Of a DNA stretch of 64,000 bases, positions 43,082-52,222 are shown piece by piece. This stretch comes from Allomuricauda sp. M10 (GTDB taxonomy: Bacteria > Bacteroidota > Bacteroidia > Flavobacteriales > Flavobacteriaceae), in contig NZ_JAJGBN010000002.1 in assembly GCF_020782875.1 (NCBI RefSeq), positions 682,001 to 746,000 of the forward strand, read 5' to 3'. The position numbers and the translations under genes were made by a program. The notes under the pieces are model-generated. The model was not told the origin of the DNA. It worked only from the letters and a program-made list of their open reading frames with translations, and searched no databases. Position 1 is the stretch's first letter, and every line of letters begins with the position of its first letter.

Positions 43082-43639
43082 TTATGCCGAAGGCAATACC
43101 ACGGTATCAATAACATGGATCACACCGTTGGATTGGTTCACATCCGCAATAGTTACTGTAGCTACATGCCCAGCACCATCCTTGATCTCGATTTTGTCAC
43201 CATCCATCATAGCGGTAAGGGTGTCCCCGTTAACAGTGGTCAACTTGGCCATCCCTTTCCCTTTTTTGATCATTTTCATCAAATCTTTAGAGCTAAACTT
43301 TCCGGCAACCACATGGTAGGTAAGTACTGCCTGCAATTTTGATTTGTTTTCTGGCATCAACAAGCTATTCACAGTGCCTTCAGGAAGCTTTTCAAAAGCA
43401 CTATTGGTAGGGGCAAATACGGTAAAAGGTCCGTCTCCTTGCAAAGTTTCCACCAATCCGGCCGCTTTAACCGCTGCTACCAACGTAGTATGGTCTTTAG
43501 AGTTCACCGGATTGGAAACGATGTCCTTTTTAGGGTACATGGGCGCTCCACCTACCATTTTTACTTGTGCGAATGTGCTGGTGACAGCCATGGAGGCTGT
43601 TAGGAATAGAATAAACGACAATGATTTAAAAGTTTTCAT
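43082..43639 (-). CDS. secreted fasciclin domain protein
   Basis: 185 residues from the ATG at 43639, where a signal peptide begins (MKTFKSLSFILFLTASMAV, cleaved near TFA-QV). A longer in-frame ORF starts at 43732, but that extension is basic and lacks the signal, so the later start is preferred. The FAS1 domain has TLVAAVKAAGLVETLQGDGPFTVFAPTNSAFEKLPEG and the H-box-like segment VLTYHVVAG, ending with NGVIHVIDTVVLPSA. Such proteins are surface or periplasmic adhesion-type proteins. Terminated by the hairpin at 43030. Confidence 0.88.
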   Translation of the reverse strand: MKTFKSLSFILFLTASMAVTSTFAQVKMVGGAPMYPKKDIVSNPVNSKDHTTLVAAVKAAGLVETLQGDGPFTVFAPTNSAFEKLPEGTVNSLLMPENKSKLQAVLTYHVVAGKFSSKDLMKMIKKGKGMAKLTTVNGDTLTAMMDGDKIEIKDGAGHVATVTIADVNQSNGVIHVIDTVVLPSA

Positions 43640-43880
43640 AAGAATTGATTTTTTGATTTTAATAATTGATTCTGGATTCATCCGATTTTCATTTTTAGGT
43701 TTTTCTTTTCGTAAAGCTTTGCAGCATTTCATGGTAAATGATTTTGGGTTACAACAACACTTACGGAGTTTTTGCCAACAGGGTTTGGTTTTTGAAAAGA
43801 TTGATGATTTTTTAATTCAATAGTAATGACAGGAAAGCCCGTACTATTTACCTTTACGAGACGAAAGAAGTGTAAATCAA

Positions 43881-44663
43881 ATGCTTGAACATAAATCCAT
43901 AGGGCTCGTTCTATCTGGCGGAGGGGTTCGGGGAATGGCCCATATCGGACTGATCAAGGCCATGAGGGAATATGGGGTGGAAGCCCATATGGTGGCCGGA
44001 ACAAGTATCGGGGCATTGGTAGGCGCCTTGTATGCCAATAACAATACGGCGGATGAAATGCTTACTTTTTTTAAGGAGACCCCGATCTTTCAGTATAGTT
44101 TTTTTACCATCAACAAACCTGGATTTATAGATACCGAACGGTATGCTTCCATTTTCAAGAGTTATTTTCCCCACAATTCCTTTGAAAGCTTGAAAAAACC
44201 GTTGTTCATAGCAGCTACGGATTTATTGAGCGGCAAGGAAACCATGTTCCATTCCGGTCAACTCATCAAACCGCTATTGGCATCCGCAGCATTGCCACCT
44301 GTTTTCAGTCCGGTTGATATTGATGGCATTTTGTATGCCGATGGGGGAATCATGAACAACTTTCCAAAGGAATATCTGGAAGAACGAACGGGGTTCATTA
44401 TTGGAAGCAATGTGTCCATCACCGTGCCCATGCAAAAGAAAGACCTCCGGAACTCCATTCAATTGACGGGAAGGGTCACCAGTTTAATGATCCATGCCTC
44501 CAACGATGAAAAGTTACATGAATGCGACCTCTACATTGAACCCAAAGAATTGGATAAAATAGGGGTGTTGGACAAAAAAGGCATCGAAAATGCCTTTATC
44601 ATTGGCTACGACCATGGCAGCAGGGCCTTGGAAAAAATGATGACGAAACCCGCTAATTCCTAA
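43881..44663 (+). CDS. patatin-like phospholipase
   Basis: 260 residues. The oxyanion-hole loop GGGVRG is at 13-18, the nucleophile Ser42 in GTSIG, and the catalytic Asp in DGGIMNNFP. This gives the Ser-Asp dyad of patatins, so an acyl hydrolase acting on lipids is expected. It has no signal peptide. It ends 4 bp into the convergent ferredoxin-reductase gene. Confidence 0.9.
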   Translation: MLEHKSIGLVLSGGGVRGMAHIGLIKAMREYGVEAHMVAGTSIGALVGALYANNNTADEMLTFFKETPIFQYSFFTINKPGFIDTERYASIFKSYFPHNSFESLKKPLFIAATDLLSGKETMFHSGQLIKPLLASAALPPVFSPVDIDGILYADGGIMNNFPKEYLEERTGFIIGSNVSITVPMQKKDLRNSIQLTGRVTSLMIHASNDEKLHECDLYIEPKELDKIGVLDKKGIENAFIIGYDHGSRALEKMMTKPANS

Positions 44664-45706
44664 ACGTCGTCGTAATCGATTACCAGTTTGGCGCTGGTTG
44701 GGTGCGATTGGCAGGTCAAGATCAACCCTTCGGCAATTTCCCTATCGGTCAAAATCTGGTTTTTTACCATTTGCGCCGAACCTTCCTTCACACGGGCAAT
44801 GCAACTGCTGCAAACGCCTCCCTGACAGGAATAGGGTGCATCAATTTTCTCCTTTAAAATGGCATCGAGTACCAAATGTTTGCGGTCCATGACCAAATCA
44901 TGGGTCTCATCGTCCAAAATCACTTCCACTTTGGTCATACCCTCCAAATCTTCGGCCAAGGTATCCTCAGTTTCGGTGGTGGTGAACAGCTCAAAATGGA
45001 TCCTGTCTTCGGCAACTCCGTTTCCTTTCAAAGTATCGGAAACCATATGGATCATATCTTCCGGACCACAGAGGTAAAAACCATCAAAAGCAGTTTCCTT
45101 GAATTTGTTTTTGACTATAAAATTGACGGTCGATTTTTCAATACGACCAAATAGGGAATCCCCTTCATGGGCCCTACTGTACACATACTGAATAAAAAAC
45201 CGTTCGGAATAAATTTCTTTAAGTGCCTGTATTGCTGCAAAATACATGGTTTCTTCAGGCGATTGATTTCCAAAGACCAAAACAAAAGTACTGGCGGGAT
45301 GTCGCTCCAAAACCGTTTGGGCAATACTCATGATCGGGGTAATGCCACTTCCTGCGGCAAAGGCAGCGATGTGCTGTGGCCCTTCCGTATCAAAAATGAA
45401 ACGCCCTTCTGGGTGCATCACTTCCAAAACATCCCCAGCTTTTAGTTTTTCATTGGCATAAACCGAAAATGTACCATTTGGCATTTTCTTGATGCCGACC
45501 GTCAACTTTCCAGAAGATGGGGGCGAAGAAATGGAATAGGCGCGGCGCAATTCTTCGCCGCTCGTATTGTATTTTATGGTGATGTACTGTCCGGCTTTGA
45601 AAGCATAGACATTTTTAAGATTATCCGGAATTTCGAAGGTAAGCGCCACGGAATTGGGGGTCAAGGTATCCACCGCGGCTATTTTTAGGGCATGAAAATC
45701 GCTCAT
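44660..45706 (-). CDS. ferredoxin-NADP reductase-like flavoprotein with 2Fe-2S domain
   Basis: 348 residues. An FAD-binding domain (RRAYSISSPPSSGKL, flavin motif RxYSxx), an NAD(P)-binding domain with AAGSGITPIMSIAQTVL, and a C-terminal plant-type ferredoxin domain with CQGGVCSSCIARV and the fourth Cys in ILTCQ. This order matches PaaE/Hmp-like reductases. It passes electrons from NAD(P)H to a partner oxygenase or other acceptor; no partner is evident nearby. Confidence 0.88.
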   Translation of the reverse strand: MSDFHALKIAAVDTLTPNSVALTFEIPDNLKNVYAFKAGQYITIKYNTSGEELRRAYSISSPPSSGKLTVGIKKMPNGTFSVYANEKLKAGDVLEVMHPEGRFIFDTEGPQHIAAFAAGSGITPIMSIAQTVLERHPASTFVLVFGNQSPEETMYFAAIQALKEIYSERFFIQYVYSRAHEGDSLFGRIEKSTVNFIVKNKFKETAFDGFYLCGPEDMIHMVSDTLKGNGVAEDRIHFELFTTTETEDTLAEDLEGMTKVEVILDDETHDLVMDRKHLVLDAILKEKIDAPYSCQGGVCSSCIARVKEGSAQMVKNQILTDREIAEGLILTCQSHPTSAKLVIDYDDV

Positions 45707-45722
45707 GAAATAAAATTTGCTG

Positions 45723-45730
45723 CAAAATTA
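45723..45730 (-). promoter_or_regulatory. putative -7 element of the ferredoxin reductase gene
   Basis: CAAAATTA on the top strand is TAATTTTG on the minus strand, an exact TAnnTTTG match 16 bp upstream of the ATG. No -33 TTTG at 19 bases. Confidence 0.35.
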
Positions 45731-45854
45731 AGCATTAACCATCTTTTGGACAGGTATTTTTGAAAAAAGGAGAACTTTTGTAACAAATCCGATAAATTAG
45801 ATACCAACTAAAAAACCGCAATATGTATTTTGCGGATGTAAGGAATGGAAGGAT

Positions 45855-45969
45855 GTCAGTTCGAGTTTTTTCCAAAGGAAAAAGTATCGAGAACTAGTTT
45901 CCCTCCATAGAAATTTTGATTCTCGATACTATTTTTTGAAAGAGTCTTCAAAAAATAACTCGAATTGAC
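45855..45969. repeat. palindromic interspersed element
   Basis: Two nested inverted repeats: outer arms GTCAGTTCGAG (45855-45865) and CTCGAATTGAC (45959-45969, one mismatch) and inner arms AGTATCGAGAA (45883-45893) and TTCTCGATACT (45920-45930, perfect). Most of the 299-bp gap 45707-46005 is taken up by this element. A related shorter sequence occurs at 60094-60118. These look like members of a non-coding repeat family. Confidence 0.65.
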
Positions 45970-46005
45970 AAATTTCAACTGAAAGACAACTAAAAAAAAC
46001 CGACC

Positions 46006-47475
46006 ATGTTCAAACACTTCATTGGACTCCAGTGGAAATCCTTTTTTAGATCGGCATCCTTCAAGACCGAGATCTGGTTCAAGATTTTAATGGCCTTGGG
46101 AGCCCTGTACTTTACTTTGATATTCCTTAGTATGGGCGTTGGTGCCTATTACATCATTGAAAAAGCAGGCATTGGTGATCCCTTGCGTGTGGTGAACCGC
46201 TTTATGATCTATTATCTGGCCTTTGATCTGGTGTTTCGGTATATGCTACAAAAGATGCCGGTGACCAACATCAAACCGATGTTGTACCTGCCCATCAAGA
46301 AGAGTCAAGTAGTGAACTTCTCCTTGGGGAAAACCGTGATTTCCTTTTTCAATGTGGCGCATGCGTTTTTCTTTATTCCCTTCAGCGTGGTTTTACTGAT
46401 TGAAGGGTATCCACCCATACAAGTAATAGGTTGGCATTTGGGGATGATGGCCCTCTTTTACTGCAACAACTTCATCAATATTATGGTGAACAACAAGGAT
46501 TGGGCGTTTTACGTTTTTGCCGGATTGTTCATTTTGGCTGGAGCCTCACAGTATTATGCTTGGTTCGATATTACGCTGTACACCCAACCCATTTTTGATT
46601 ATTTGTACGATATGCCCTGGTCGGCCATTGTGCCTTGGGTTTTGCTGGTTGCCCTATATTTTTCCGCCTTTACCTATTTTAAAAAACATATGTTCCTTGA
46701 TGGTGGATTGGCCCAAAAACAAACCGAGGCCCGCACCGAAAACTTGGACTGGCTCAACCGTTTTGGCAACTTGGGAACTTTTTTAAAGAACGATATCAAA
46801 CTGATCAAACGTAACAAGCGTTCGCGCACCGCGGTGATCATGGGCTTTTTCTTCATTTTTTATGGATTGTTGTTTTTTACCAGCGCCATTGAGGTGTATG
46901 ACAACGCCTATTGGAAAATATTTGCGGGAATATTCGTCACCGGTGGCTTCCTGTTCAGTTTTGGGCAGTATGTACCTAGTTGGGACAGCAGCTACTATCC
47001 ACTGATGATGAGCCAGAACATCAAGTATCGGGATTATTTGACCTCTAAGTGGTACTTGGTCATCATTGCGACCATCATTTCCACCATTTTGGCCAGTTTC
47101 TATGTGTATTTTGGTTGGGAGGCCTACGCTGCGGTTTTGGTAGGGGCCATTTATAATGTGGGCATCAACAGCTATTTGGTGCTTTGGGGAGGAGCCTATG
47201 TAAAAACTCCCATTGAATTGACTTCCAACAAAAAAGCCTTTGGCGACAAGCAGGCCTTTAATGCCAAAACCTTATTGTTGACCTTGCCAAAGATCCTTTT
47301 GCCCATTGTGATCTATGCCATTGGCCAAATATTGATCGGCCCTGTGGCAGGATACCTTTTTGTGGCGGCTTTTGGACTGCTCGGCTTTGTGTTCAAGGAG
47401 CGGGTGTTCAAAATGATAGAGAATATCTACAAAAAAGAAAAATACAAGACCCTTTTGGCCTACAAACAGAAATAA
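46006..47475 (+). CDS. DUF5687-type ABC transporter permease-like protein
   Basis: 489 residues with about ten to twelve membrane spans. MFKHFIGLQWKSFFRSASFKTEIWFKILM, KPMLYLPIKKSQVVNFSLGKTVISFFN and NDIKLIKRNKRSRTAVIMGFFFIFYG are typical of the Bacteroidota DUF5687 family, which accompanies ABC ATPases of the type that follows here (27 bp later). Together they probably form a transporter; the substrate is unknown. Confidence 0.82.
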   Translation: MFKHFIGLQWKSFFRSASFKTEIWFKILMALGALYFTLIFLSMGVGAYYIIEKAGIGDPLRVVNRFMIYYLAFDLVFRYMLQKMPVTNIKPMLYLPIKKSQVVNFSLGKTVISFFNVAHAFFFIPFSVVLLIEGYPPIQVIGWHLGMMALFYCNNFINIMVNNKDWAFYVFAGLFILAGASQYYAWFDITLYTQPIFDYLYDMPWSAIVPWVLLVALYFSAFTYFKKHMFLDGGLAQKQTEARTENLDWLNRFGNLGTFLKNDIKLIKRNKRSRTAVIMGFFFIFYGLLFFTSAIEVYDNAYWKIFAGIFVTGGFLFSFGQYVPSWDSSYYPLMMSQNIKYRDYLTSKWYLVIIATIISTILASFYVYFGWEAYAAVLVGAIYNVGINSYLVLWGGAYVKTPIELTSNKKAFGDKQAFNAKTLLLTLPKILLPIVIYAIGQILIGPVAGYLFVAAFGLLGFVFKERVFKMIENIYKKEKYKTLLAYKQK

Positions 47476-47502
47476 CAAATCGACTTTAAATACTGACAAT
47501 AC

Positions 47503-48198
47503 ATGATAACAGCACATACCCTTTCAAAAAAATACGGAGAACAGACCGTTTTGAATATCGATCACTTGGAAATCCCGAAAGGACAAAGTTTTGGATTGGT
47601 GGGAAACAATGGGGCCGGTAAGACTACCCTTTTTAGTCTTTTGTTGGATTTGATACAACCTACATCTGGGCACATCATCAACAATGGGGTGCAAGTGGAT
47701 GAAAGCGAAGCATGGAAACCCTTTACTTCCGCCTTTATTGATGAATCCTTTTTGATAGGATACCTTACCCCAGAGGAATATTTCTACTTCATCGGGGAAC
47801 TTCGCGGCAGGAACAAGGCCGATGTAGACGCTTTGTTGGAAGGATATAGCGACTTTTTCCACGGGGAGATTTTGGGCCAGAAAAAATATTTGAGGGACCT
47901 TTCCAAAGGAAATCAGAAAAAAGTAGGTATTGTAGCTAGCTTTATCGGTAATCCGGAAGTGGTGATTTTGGATGAACCCTTTGCCAATTTGGACCCAACT
48001 ACACAGATCCGCTTAAAAGGAATCATTAAAGACCTTGCGGCCAAAGAAGACGTTACTGTTTTGGTCTCCAGCCACGACTTGATCCACGTTACCGAAGTGT
48101 GTGAACGCATTGTGGTACTCAACAAGGGAGAGATTGTGAAGGACATCCATACCTCTGCTGAAACCTTGAAGGAACTGGAAGCGTTCTTTGCGGGTTGA
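47503..48198 (+). CDS. ABC transporter ATP-binding protein
   Basis: 231 residues. Walker A is GNNGAGKTT (about 34-42), the signature is LSKGNQKKVGI, Walker B is EVVILDEPFANLD, and the H-loop is SSHDLIHV. The single nucleotide-binding domain likely pairs as a dimer with the DUF5687 membrane protein encoded just upstream. Confidence 0.93.
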   Translation: MITAHTLSKKYGEQTVLNIDHLEIPKGQSFGLVGNNGAGKTTLFSLLLDLIQPTSGHIINNGVQVDESEAWKPFTSAFIDESFLIGYLTPEEYFYFIGELRGRNKADVDALLEGYSDFFHGEILGQKKYLRDLSKGNQKKVGIVASFIGNPEVVILDEPFANLDPTTQIRLKGIIKDLAAKEDVTVLVSSHDLIHVTEVCERIVVLNKGEIVKDIHTSAETLKELEAFFAG

Positions 48199-48263
48199 TT
48201 TTAAACATCTTCGATTAGCTAATCGCCGAACAGTGCTATCTTTAACATAAACACTACAAAGGA

Positions 48264-48353
48264 ATGCACAGCGATTTAGACGGCTTGATCGACTTTTATC
48301 AATGGGAAAAACAGCGATTGTTACTTTCTATTGAAGAGAACAAAAGAGATTAA
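48264..48353 (+). pseudogene. 29-codon ORF in frame with the next gene, separated by one TAA
   Basis: MHSDLDGLIDFYQWEKQRLL and following residues, up to a TAA at 48351-48353, lie in the same frame as the 48366 gene. The 4 codons between the stop and the GTG (GAC TTT CTT GCG) are open. The whole reads as one 230-codon protein with a stop in it, so this is probably the true N-terminus of the downstream protein interrupted by a nonsense codon. An independent short peptide is the alternative. Confidence 0.4.
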
Positions 48354-48365
48354 GACTTTCTTGCG

Positions 48366-48956
48366 GTGGATTACAATTACCAAGAATTAAGAAATGTCCA
48401 ACAAGAATTGGACAGTCTTTTGGAACTGAAAGACCGCAATTATCCTAAAATCAAACAGCTGGAGAGGAAGATTGAATTTTATTCCAAAAGTCTTGAAGAA
48501 TTTCCGGATGGTGAGACTGTTATATTGGCAAACCAGTATAAGGAAGAACTTGAAAAATTAAAAAAAGGGAAGTTCCCATCAACTAAAGAAGAATCCCAGA
48601 TTATTGATGACGCCTTATATTCGTTGGTGAAGAATGAAATCAATGGATTTACCCTTTATTTGGATTTGGAAATGGGTACAAGTATTGATTTTGTAAAATT
48701 GGGAGAAAGTCAAATTCAATTGAGCATCAAAGTTGAAGACGAAGATGATGCAAAACGCATTAAAAAAATCCTGCTATCGGACATTTCAAATCTTACCTAT
48801 AATGCCAACTCTAATAGTTTGGTCAAAACATTTGCAATTCAAAACAATCCCAATTTGCTGCCTATCAAAGAAACCGTATCAAGAATCGTAATCATATCCA
48901 AAGGATTCTTGAGGGCGGAGAACACTATTTACTTAAAACGAATCCCTAAAAACTGA
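48366..48956 (+). CDS. uncharacterised coiled-coil protein, possibly truncated by an upstream stop
   Basis: 196 residues if the GTG at 48366 is used; the frame is open further upstream to the TAA at 48351. The first half is a charged coiled coil (ELRNVQQELDSLLELKDRNYPKIKQLERKIEF). The second half is mixed, with SLVKNEINGFTLYLDLEMG and TIYLKRIPKN near the end. No family was recognised. The codon use is A/T-rich relative to the neighbours. The gap before the gene also contains a 14-bp palindrome, CGATTAGCTAATCG, at 48212-48225. A non-functional gene is possible. Confidence 0.55.
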   Translation: MDYNYQELRNVQQELDSLLELKDRNYPKIKQLERKIEFYSKSLEEFPDGETVILANQYKEELEKLKKGKFPSTKEESQIIDDALYSLVKNEINGFTLYLDLEMGTSIDFVKLGESQIQLSIKVEDEDDAKRIKKILLSDISNLTYNANSNSLVKTFAIQNNPNLLPIKETVSRIVIISKGFLRAENTIYLKRIPKN

Positions 48957-49032
48957 AAAGCGTATTTTATCGATTAGCCTTATAATAATCTGAATTTTTT
49001 TGAGTTAAGGTTACACACGATTATCGATAATT

Positions 49033-51585
49033 TTGAAGTTTCGTCACGCACTTTTTATCGCCATGGTTGTTGGGGGACTGGCTTTTAATGCCTGCTCCAC
49101 CCAAAAGGATAAATTCATCAACAGAAATTGGCACGCACTGAACACCAAGTACAACACCTTGTACAATGGCAATCTTGCCTTTGAAAAAGGTCGCGCAGAA
49201 CTCAATAATGGTTATAGTGACGACTATTGGGAAATCCTTCCTGTGGAACGCTTGGAGGTTACGGAAGAGATCAAGCTCGATTCCGAGGACAACAACCCCA
49301 ACTTCATCATTGCAGAGGAAAAGGCTACTAAAGCCATCCAAAAGCACAGCATGGACATTAAGGATGAAGAGCGCAATCCCCAAACGGATGAAGCTTTTTT
49401 GCTGTTGGGCAAATCCAGATATTTTGACCAACGGTACATCCCTGCTTTGGAATCCTTCAACTACATCCTTAGAAAATATACGCAAAGCGATAAATTGAAC
49501 GAGGCCACCATTTGGCGGGAAAAGACCAACATGCGTTTGGATAATCCGGAAGTGGCCATCAAAAACCTGAAAAGGTTGTTCAAATATGAAAATTTGAAGG
49601 ATCAGGAATATGCCGATGCCAATGCCGTTTTGGCGCAATGTTACATCAACCTGAAGGCACCTGACACGGCCATCCAAAAACTGAAAATTGCACAGGCCTA
49701 CACCAAAAAGAATCCTGAAAAGGGCCGTTACCTGTTTATAATTGGGCAGTTGTACAACCAATTAGGGCATAAGGACAGCGCCAACTATGCCTTTGATAAG
49801 GTCATTGACTTGAACCGCCGTTCGCCCAGGGTGTACATGATCAATGCGCACCTGAAGAAAATCCAGAATACCGAACTTACAGATTCCAACAAAGAGGATA
49901 TGTTGGAGTATCTCACCGAATTGGAAGAAAATCGGGAGAACCGACCGTTTTTAGATAAGATTTATCGCGAAGTTGCCCAGTTCCATCTGGCCAATGGGTC
50001 CGATAGTTTGGCCTTGGCCTATTACAACAAATCCCTCAGGGCTACCCAAGGCGAAAAGAAACTGAACGCCCTCAACTACCAAAGTCTGGCCGATTATTAT
50101 TTTGACCAGGACGAATACAAAACAGCAGGGGCCTATTATGACAGTACCTTGACCAACTTGGTGGAGAATACAAGGCAACACCGAACCATCAAGAAAAAGC
50201 TGGACAATTTGGAAGATGTCATCAAATACGAGGATATCGTTCAAAATGCGGATAGTATCATCACCCTTTATCAAATGCCGGAAGCGGAGCGAAAAGCCTA
50301 TTTTGAGGATATTATCGCCGAGCTGAAACGCAAGGACGAAGCGGCCGCAGAAAAAGAGCAGAAACGCGCTTCGGCCGGATTTGCCACTTTTGCAAACAGC
50401 AAGGGCGGCAAGGAGAACAAGGGCAAGTTTTATTTTTACAACATCACCAGTTTGGGATATGGTAAAAATGAGTTCAAGACCCAATGGGGCAACCGCACTT
50501 TGGAAGATGACTGGCGCTGGAGCAACAAATCCCGAACCTTGGTTTCCGAGGCCACGGGCGAGGAAATTGTGGAGAGCGGCCAGCCTACAAACCTGACCGA
50601 AGACCAAAAATATTCCCTTGACTTTTATTTGGGAAGAATCCCCACGGATGTTGCCGTGATAGATAGCCTAAAAACCGAGCGGAACTTTGCCAATTATCAA
50701 TTGGGTCTGATCTATATGGAAAAGTTCAAGGACAACATGTTGGCTGCGGCCAAATTGGAGCGTGTATTGGCTTCCAATCCAGAGGAAAGGCTCATCCTTC
50801 CTTCCAAATACAATCTGTACAAGATCTATGAGGAATCTGGCAGCACCTTGGCCCAGAACATGAAGCAGGATATTATTTTGAATCATCCTGACACCCGTTA
50901 TGCCGAAATCTTGTTAAACCCTCAAGCGGTTCTGGAAGGCAATACCGACAGTCCGGATGCACGCTATGATGCTCTATACAAATTATACGAGCAACAGGAG
51001 TTCCTTCGGGTGATAACCTTGTCCCAAGAATACATTGCCAAGTTTACAGGAGATCCTATTGTGCCCAAGTTCGAATTGTTGAAGGCCAATGCCATTGGCC
51101 GTCTTCAAGGGTTTGAACCGTTCAAGGAAGCGTTGAATTATGTCGCCTTGACCTATCCCAACAATCCCGAAGGAAAAAAAGCGGAGCAGATCGTGGAGGA
51201 GCAATTGCCGAAATTGGAGAGCAAGGAGTTTTCCCCTGAAACCGGTTCCACAGGAGTTGGTAATTGGAAAGTGGTGTTCCCTTTTAAAATACGGGACGAT
51301 GAAAAAGCCTTGGCTTTGAAGACCCGTTTGGAGGACGCCATTAAGGACCTACACTATAAAAATGTGGTGTCCAAAGACATTTATAATCTTGAAGATGAGT
51401 TTGTGGTGGTGCATGGTTTTAGGTCGCAGGACTTTGCTTTGGGCTTTGCCGAGCTTATAAAAAACAATAAGGACTACCGCATTAAAGATGAGAATTTCGT
51501 AGTTTTATCAGACAACTACAAAATCATCCAGGTCCATAAGAACTTAGAATCATACAAAGCACAAATTATAACCCCAAAACCCTAG
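49033..51585 (+). CDS. sprE: TPR lipoprotein of the PorW/SprE type (type IX secretion and gliding)
   Basis: 850 residues from a TTG at 49033. The N-terminus has a lipoprotein-like signal ending FNACS (Cys at about 21), then TKYNTLYNGNLAFEKGRAELN, a segment seen in SprE (Flavobacterium) and PorW (Porphyromonas). TPR-like helical repeats follow throughout, such as TDEAFLLLGKSRYFDQRYIPALESFNYIL and DANAVLAQCYINLKAPDTAIQKLKIA. These lipoproteins are needed for type IX secretion and gliding motility. Its length agrees with SprE. It stands alone, 6 bp before the bactofilin gene. Confidence 0.82.
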   Translation: MKFRHALFIAMVVGGLAFNACSTQKDKFINRNWHALNTKYNTLYNGNLAFEKGRAELNNGYSDDYWEILPVERLEVTEEIKLDSEDNNPNFIIAEEKATKAIQKHSMDIKDEERNPQTDEAFLLLGKSRYFDQRYIPALESFNYILRKYTQSDKLNEATIWREKTNMRLDNPEVAIKNLKRLFKYENLKDQEYADANAVLAQCYINLKAPDTAIQKLKIAQAYTKKNPEKGRYLFIIGQLYNQLGHKDSANYAFDKVIDLNRRSPRVYMINAHLKKIQNTELTDSNKEDMLEYLTELEENRENRPFLDKIYREVAQFHLANGSDSLALAYYNKSLRATQGEKKLNALNYQSLADYYFDQDEYKTAGAYYDSTLTNLVENTRQHRTIKKKLDNLEDVIKYEDIVQNADSIITLYQMPEAERKAYFEDIIAELKRKDEAAAEKEQKRASAGFATFANSKGGKENKGKFYFYNITSLGYGKNEFKTQWGNRTLEDDWRWSNKSRTLVSEATGEEIVESGQPTNLTEDQKYSLDFYLGRIPTDVAVIDSLKTERNFANYQLGLIYMEKFKDNMLAAAKLERVLASNPEERLILPSKYNLYKIYEESGSTLAQNMKQDIILNHPDTRYAEILLNPQAVLEGNTDSPDARYDALYKLYEQQEFLRVITLSQEYIAKFTGDPIVPKFELLKANAIGRLQGFEPFKEALNYVALTYPNNPEGKKAEQIVEEQLPKLESKEFSPETGSTGVGNWKVVFPFKIRDDEKALALKTRLEDAIKDLHYKNVVSKDIYNLEDEFVVVHGFRSQDFALGFAELIKNNKDYRIKDENFVVLSDNYKIIQVHKNLESYKAQIITPKP

Positions 51586-51591
51586 AACACA

Positions 51592-52014
51592 ATGTTTTCT
51601 GATAACAAAAAACCTCGACCTATGAATGAATTTGGCGGACAACCCAACAGAATTGAGAAGAACACAAAAATAAAAGGTGATATCACTTCCGAAGCCGATT
51701 TTAGAATCGATGGAAAGTTGGAAGGTAATGTAAAGACCTCTGGAAAGGTGGTCATTGGCAAGGATGGCTACATCCACGGAAAGGTGGAATGTGTAAATGC
51801 CGATATTGAAGGCAAGTTCAACGGAGAGCTAATGGTGAAGGATCTTCTTTCCCTTAAAGCATCCGCAGTGATTGAAGGAACCGTGAGCGTGGCCAAATTG
51901 GCTGTAGAGCCAGGGGCTACCTTTAATGCGGCCTGTACCATGGGCAAATCTATTGCTCCTACTTCAGCTCCCAAATTGGAGACCACTAAGAATGAGCCAG
52001 CAAAAGTCTCCTAG
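51592..52014 (+). CDS. bactofilin (polymer-forming cytoskeletal protein)
   Basis: 140 residues with the beta-helical core in NTKIKGDITSEADFRIDGKLEGNVKTSGKVVIGKDGYIHGKV and later repeats, where short hydrophobic strands alternate with Gly turns. Bactofilins form filaments that scaffold cell-wall enzymes. The gene lies 6 bp after sprE and its end overlaps atpZ (23 bp), so it may be transcribed with the ATPase cluster or end at its own site. Confidence 0.9.
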   Translation: MFSDNKKPRPMNEFGGQPNRIEKNTKIKGDITSEADFRIDGKLEGNVKTSGKVVIGKDGYIHGKVECVNADIEGKFNGELMVKDLLSLKASAVIEGTVSVAKLAVEPGATFNAACTMGKSIAPTSAPKLETTKNEPAKVS

Positions 52015-52222
52015 GAACTTAAAGAACAATTTAAATACAGCAGCCCGTTTGTCTGGTTCGGCCATACAAATGGGCGTTGTCATTTATTTGGCCGTGCAAG
52101 GCGGCAAATGGCTGGATGGCCATTATGGAACCGAAAAAGTCTTTATGCCCATCTGTACCATTTTGGGTGTGGCCATTTCCATATATTTGGTCATTCAGCA
52201 ATTGAAAAGGATCAAAAATTGA
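51992..52222 (+). CDS. AtpZ/AtpI family protein
   Basis: 76 residues from the ATG at 51992 (MSQQKSPRNLKNNL). An ORF that extends upstream in the same frame has no family support. Two membrane spans (about 22-40 and 52-68) carry GSAIQMGVVIYLAVQGGKWLD, the AtpZ hallmark. It helps assemble the c-ring or binds Mg2+ and is often the first gene of atp operons. The TGA stop overlaps the TTG start of the next gene as TTGA. Confidence 0.85.
   Translation: MSQQKSPRNLKNNLNTAARLSGSAIQMGVVIYLAVQGGKWLDGHYGTEKVFMPICTILGVAISIYLVIQQLKRIKN

Noticed and set aside
43640-43732. Longer N-terminus for the fasciclin protein
   Set aside because: The extension would bury the signal peptide; the ATG at 43639 starts it properly.
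43344-43823. 159-codon plus-strand frame opposite the fasciclin gene
   Set aside because: It is the complement of a well-supported gene and shows no domain or operon context.
48211-48978. 9-base direct repeat TCGATTAGC on both sides of the split ORF
   Set aside because: Short and only loosely placed at the borders; not enough to claim target-site duplication.
13743-48979. 14-base exact repeat TTTATCGATTAGCC at 13743 and 48966
   Set aside because: A few chance matches of this length are expected in 64 kb, and the flanks do not extend the similarity.
51926-51991. Upstream extension of atpZ
   Set aside because: The frame lies inside the bactofilin gene and lacks family resemblance; the ATG at 51992 is the natural start.
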